From a virus: 52,292 nt of DNA. Location of the stretch: the IMG/VR virus record IMGVR_UViG_3300026118_000007, positions 1 to 52,292 of that record, one strand, 5' to 3'. The notes under the pieces are model-generated. The model saw nothing but the letters and a program-made list of their open reading frames with translations, was not told the DNA's origin and searched no databases. Position numbers and translations under genes: made by a program. Below, piece after piece: positions 50,042 through 52,292 of this stretch. Positions within the stretch are counted from its first letter, which is position 1. Each line of letters begins with the position of its first letter.

Positions 50042-51013
50042 GTGGCAGTCTACAACCCCAATGGTGGCGGCAACGTCCACATTGACAAGATCCTCACTCA
50101 GATCTCCGTCGGTTGGCCGAACAACGGTTTCGTTGGCGAAGCACTGTTCCCCACGGTGCAGGTCAACAAGCAGTCGGACATCTACTACGTCTACGGACGT
50201 GAGGGCTGGCTCCCGGAGCGTGGCGACGAGCGCGCACCGGGTACCGAGGCCAACGAGATCCCCGGCATGCAGGTCTCGACTCAGCCGTACTACGCCAAGG
50301 AGCACGCGCTCCAGATCGCAGTGACGGACGAGGAGCGAGAGAACGCCGACAGTCCTCTCTCGCCTGACCGTGATGCCACTGAGCTGCTGACCAGCAAGAT
50401 CATGCTGGGCAAGGAGCTGCTCATCCGCAACCTGGCCGTGACCGCTGCCAACTACGCGACCGGCAACACGGTCACGCTGGCTGGCGTGGACCGGTGGGAC
50501 TCCGGCGACGCTGCCGGCTCTCACCCGATCGCGGACATCCGTGCCGGCTTCACGGCGATCCACGCGAAGCTCTTCATGCGGCCCAACACGGCCATGGTCC
50601 CCTACCAGGTCATGACCGCTCTGGAAGACCACAACGACTTCCTGGATCGCATCAAGTACTCCGAGCGTGCGATCTTCGCTCCCGAGCTGATGTCGGCGAT
50701 CTTCGGCCTCGACCGGTGGATCGTGCCCGGCGTAGGCTACAACACCGCCGTCAACTACGGTGCCACGGAGACGCTCGGGTACGTCTGGGGCGACGATGTG
50801 GTCTTGGCGTGGGTCCCTCCGCGTCCGGGTCTGAAGACGCCGGCCTACGGCTACGAGTTCCGTTGGGGCCCGCAGTTCGTGGACCGGTGGCGGGAGGAGA
50901 AGCGTGCTTCGGACCTGATCCGTCTGCGGCGTCGCTACGATCTGAAGCACATCGCCCTCGACGGTTCCAGCAAGGTCGTCGCCGGCTATCTCATCAAGGA
51001 CGTTCTGGCCTAA
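50042..51013 (+). CDS. Major capsid protein
   Basis: This 323-residue protein starts GTG 50042 after GAGAGGAGGTATC. It has the actinophage HK97-fold pattern: MAVYNPNGGGNVHIDKILTQ, an extended arm (GFVGEALFPTVQVNKQSDIY), a spine helix (ATELLTSKIMLGKELLIRNL) and a C-terminal domain (IVPGVGYNTAVNYGATETLG, VWGDDVVLAWVPPRPGLK). It forms the head shell. Confidence 0.9.
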   Translation: MAVYNPNGGGNVHIDKILTQISVGWPNNGFVGEALFPTVQVNKQSDIYYVYGREGWLPERGDERAPGTEANEIPGMQVSTQPYYAKEHALQIAVTDEERENADSPLSPDRDATELLTSKIMLGKELLIRNLAVTAANYATGNTVTLAGVDRWDSGDAAGSHPIADIRAGFTAIHAKLFMRPNTAMVPYQVMTALEDHNDFLDRIKYSERAIFAPELMSAIFGLDRWIVPGVGYNTAVNYGATETLGYVWGDDVVLAWVPPRPGLKTPAYGYEFRWGPQFVDRWREEKRASDLIRLRRRYDLKHIALDGSSKVVAGYLIKDVLA

Positions 51014-51022
51014 GGAGGCACC

Positions 51023-51319
51023 ATGGCCAACCAGTTCTGGGCCACTACGAAGATCAAGTTCGGCAAGCGTGCCGAGGACGGTTCTCAGGAAGGAAAGTAC
51101 GAGTCCAAGGTCTTCGAGCCGGGCGACGAGGTCACCGGCCTGTCCAAGGAGGACATGAAGAGCCTTTGGGATGCTGGGGCTCTCACGCAGACCCGTCCTG
51201 AGGGTCGGGAAGACTCGTCCGAAGGCGACGACGAGGAAGCGAAGGGGGCCCAGTCCACCCCTAAGCCCACCAAGTCGACGCCGGCTAAGACTGCGACTCC
51301 GCCGTCGTCGCAGTCTTAG
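51023..51319 (+). CDS. 98-resid. head-associated protein, unknown
   Basis: MANQFWATTKIKFGKRAEDG, then EPGDEVTGLSKEDMKSLWDA and a Pro/Thr/Ser-rich tail (STPKPTKSTPAKTATPPSSQ). The N-terminal part resembles the 808-1002 gene (small SH3-like plus helix). AAGGAGGCACC precedes the ATG at 51023. It probably binds the capsid or connector; role unknown. Confidence 0.65.
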   Translation: MANQFWATTKIKFGKRAEDGSQEGKYESKVFEPGDEVTGLSKEDMKSLWDAGALTQTRPEGREDSSEGDDEEAKGAQSTPKPTKSTPAKTATPPSSQS

Positions 51320-51321
51320 CA

Positions 51322-51363
51322 CGAGGGGGCCTCAGTTAGCTGTCTCGCCTTCTGAGGCCCCCT
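51322..51363 (+). terminator. Hairpin terminator after the capsid genes
   Basis: GAGGGGGCCTCAG (51322-51334) pairs with CTGAGGCCCC and the following CCTC (51351-51364), a GC-rich stem of about 12-13 bp with a 16-base loop. There is no U-run. It lies between the capsid and connector genes and may attenuate transcription. Confidence 0.7.
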
Positions 51364-51385
51364 CACCGACTCGAAAGGAGCTAGT

Positions 51386-51820
51386 ATGGCAAGTCTGATT
51401 ACGATCCAGGAAGCACAAGCCTGGGGTGAGAAGACCAAGCTGGCTCCTGCCTGGGTAAGTGGTCTCGATGAGGCCCTCCTTGAGCAGATTCAGGCGGAGG
51501 TGTTGGCCAACATCGCCTCTGTTGCTGACACTTCCACCTGGGTCTCCTCAGTCACTACTCCTGCACTAGTCAAGACGATTCTGGCGAAGCTGTACGTCGC
51601 ATGGGTCATTGACCGTCAGTACTCCGAAGATGCTGACCTCTCTGACTACTCAGCACTGCTTCGTGCTGGTGCAATGGGGCTTCTGACTTCGATTGTTGAG
51701 TCGGAGATCGACATCCCGGGTACAGTCACTGCAACGCCTGGTGATGGACTGCCCTCGGTGTACCCAACCGACACTGATCCCGAATGCGGTCCATACTTCC
51801 GTATGGATGCAGTCTTCTGA
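51386..51820 (+). CDS. Head-tail connector (adaptor) protein
   Basis: A 144-residue helical protein: MASLITIQEAQAWGEKTKLA, then SVTTPALVKTILAKLYVAWV and SDYSALLRAGAMGLLTSIVE, the pattern of gp6/gp15-like connectors that dock on the portal. AAAGGAGCTAGT precedes ATG 51386. Order (capsid, connector, neck) fits. Confidence 0.75.
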   Translation: MASLITIQEAQAWGEKTKLAPAWVSGLDEALLEQIQAEVLANIASVADTSTWVSSVTTPALVKTILAKLYVAWVIDRQYSEDADLSDYSALLRAGAMGLLTSIVESEIDIPGTVTATPGDGLPSVYPTDTDPECGPYFRMDAVF

Positions 51821-51832
51821 GAGGAGGTCAAC

Positions 51833-52292
51833 ATGGCAGGACTAGCGGACATGGTGACAGCTTCTCAAATTGCTGCAGCCGTCGACTTGATGCGATTCGA
51901 CCGACAGATCACGTCCTTCGAGTTCAAGCCCTCTTTGGGCATTGTGGCTAAGCGTGTTGCTATGCTGGCTGAAGAACTCGAGGACATGCACGAGCCTCTG
52001 ACTAAAGCTGTCGACGATGTCATGACTGTCTCGATCCTGGAGAACTTCGTCTCTGGTGGACGTCCTGAATGGGAAGGCCTGTCGCCTGTCACTTTGGCTC
52101 GGCGCAAGAAGGAAGGTTCGGGCTCGATGATCCTAGTGCGCAGTGGTGCACTAGGTGAGGCAGCGTCTTCCCGAGGCATCTGGTCTATTGGTAAGACGAG
52201 TGCGACGATTCGTGACCTGCCTCAGGCTGTGTGGTACGGTAAGGTACACCAAGCAGGACAGTCAGGAAACCAGTTCGCTGGAGGTAACTGGT
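51833..52292 (+). CDS. Neck/virion morphogenesis protein, N-terminal part (continues at base 1)
   Basis: ATG 51833 follows GAGAGGAGGTCAAC. The frame runs off the contig end and, because of the 99-bp repeat, continues into bases 3-341, giving about 232 residues in all. The visible part has RQITSFEFKPSLGIVAKRVA, EGLSPVTLARRKKEGSGSMI and LVRSGALGEAASSRGIWSIG, close to Mu gpG/phage virion morphogenesis style. It completes the head-tail joint. Confidence 0.75.
   Translation, partial: MAGLADMVTASQIAAAVDLMRFDRQITSFEFKPSLGIVAKRVAMLAEELEDMHEPLTKAVDDVMTVSILENFVSGGRPEWEGLSPVTLARRKKEGSGSMILVRSGALGEAASSRGIWSIGKTSATIRDLPQAVWYGKVHQAGQSGNQFAGGNW
52194..52292. repeat. Terminal direct repeat, right copy
   Basis: Identical to bases 1-99. 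See the left copy. Confidence 0.95.

Noticed and set aside
49694-51322. 542-codon open frame on the minus strand across the capsid genes
   Set aside because: Composition is that of an antisense shadow; the major capsid and decoration genes explain the DNA.
1-52292. CRISPR arrays, insertion sequences, integrase and attachment site
   Set aside because: No regularly spaced repeats of CRISPR size, no transposase or recombinase motifs, and no tRNA-derived att duplication was found by reading.

Overview
The window is one complete genome of a tailed (siphovirus-type) bacteriophage, opened inside a head-neck gene. Its last 99 bases (52194-52292) repeat its first 99, so the molecule is a circle, or a circularly permuted genome, of 52,193 bp. 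The content points to a phage of Actinobacteria. Strong AGGAGG ribosome sites alternate with GTG/TTG starts and ATGA/GTGA overlaps. Promoters are TTGNNN-17/18-TATAAT, one of them predicted to be leaderless. There is a VanY/M15-type endolysin, a ReqiPepy6 Gp37-like tail protein, and a secreted protein with a Streptomyces-style Sec signal. Genus-level host assignment is not possible from sequence alone. I see no integrase, partition genes or convincing immunity repressor, so a virulent lifestyle is likely (inference).

Layout. (1) A rightward late block runs from 44.1 kb through the window end and on to 13.4 kb: terS, three small membrane proteins, terL, portal, Mu-I-like protease with a nested scaffold, decoration protein, major capsid, connector and neck genes, tail terminator, tail tube, tail chaperones joined by a -1 frameshift, tape measure, distal and minor tail proteins, repeat-built fibre, endolysin and holin. 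Three closely similar promoters (44.1, 48.3 and 2.04 kb) drive it, and a strong two-way hairpin at 13379-13452 ends it. (2) A leftward early block runs from 43.8 down to 13.4 kb. Its distal (right) part, 28-43.8 kb, holds many small genes of unknown function, several winged-helix or HTH proteins, an SNF2-type helicase and two tRNA-like elements. Its proximal (left) part, 13.4-28 kb, holds recombination and replication genes (Cas4/RecB nuclease, RecA/Sak4-like ATPase, DUF669 ssDNA binder, primase-helicase, UDG-PolA fusion, RuvC-like resolvase), with a 7-deazaguanine DNA-modification set in the middle (queC, queD, queE, folE, dpdA, with two MazG-like genes).

The modification set makes preQ0 from GTP (FolE, QueD, QueE, QueC) and DpdA swaps it for guanine in DNA. 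No QueF, ArcS-like or Gat-QueC partner is visible, so dPreQ0 is the expected base (inference). This should protect phage DNA from host restriction enzymes.

The least explained signals are five. First, a dispersed two-part element, GTGTGGAG then 22-24 nt then GTTTAACA, occurs eight times with conserved spacing, twice as palindromic pairs around a shared core; more copies of the first half lie in other gaps. Second, at least seven micro-genes of 24-38 codons for mostly single-helix membrane proteins are linked to their neighbours by stop/start overlaps. Third, a secreted protein sits inside the modification operon. Fourth, a 500-bp AT-rich region at 42.57-43.07 kb with repeats and palindromes is the best origin candidate, and a helically spaced GTTAGAC array lies at 33.07-33.17 kb. 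Fifth, two tRNA-like elements have perfect T arms and good acceptor stems but abnormal central arms.
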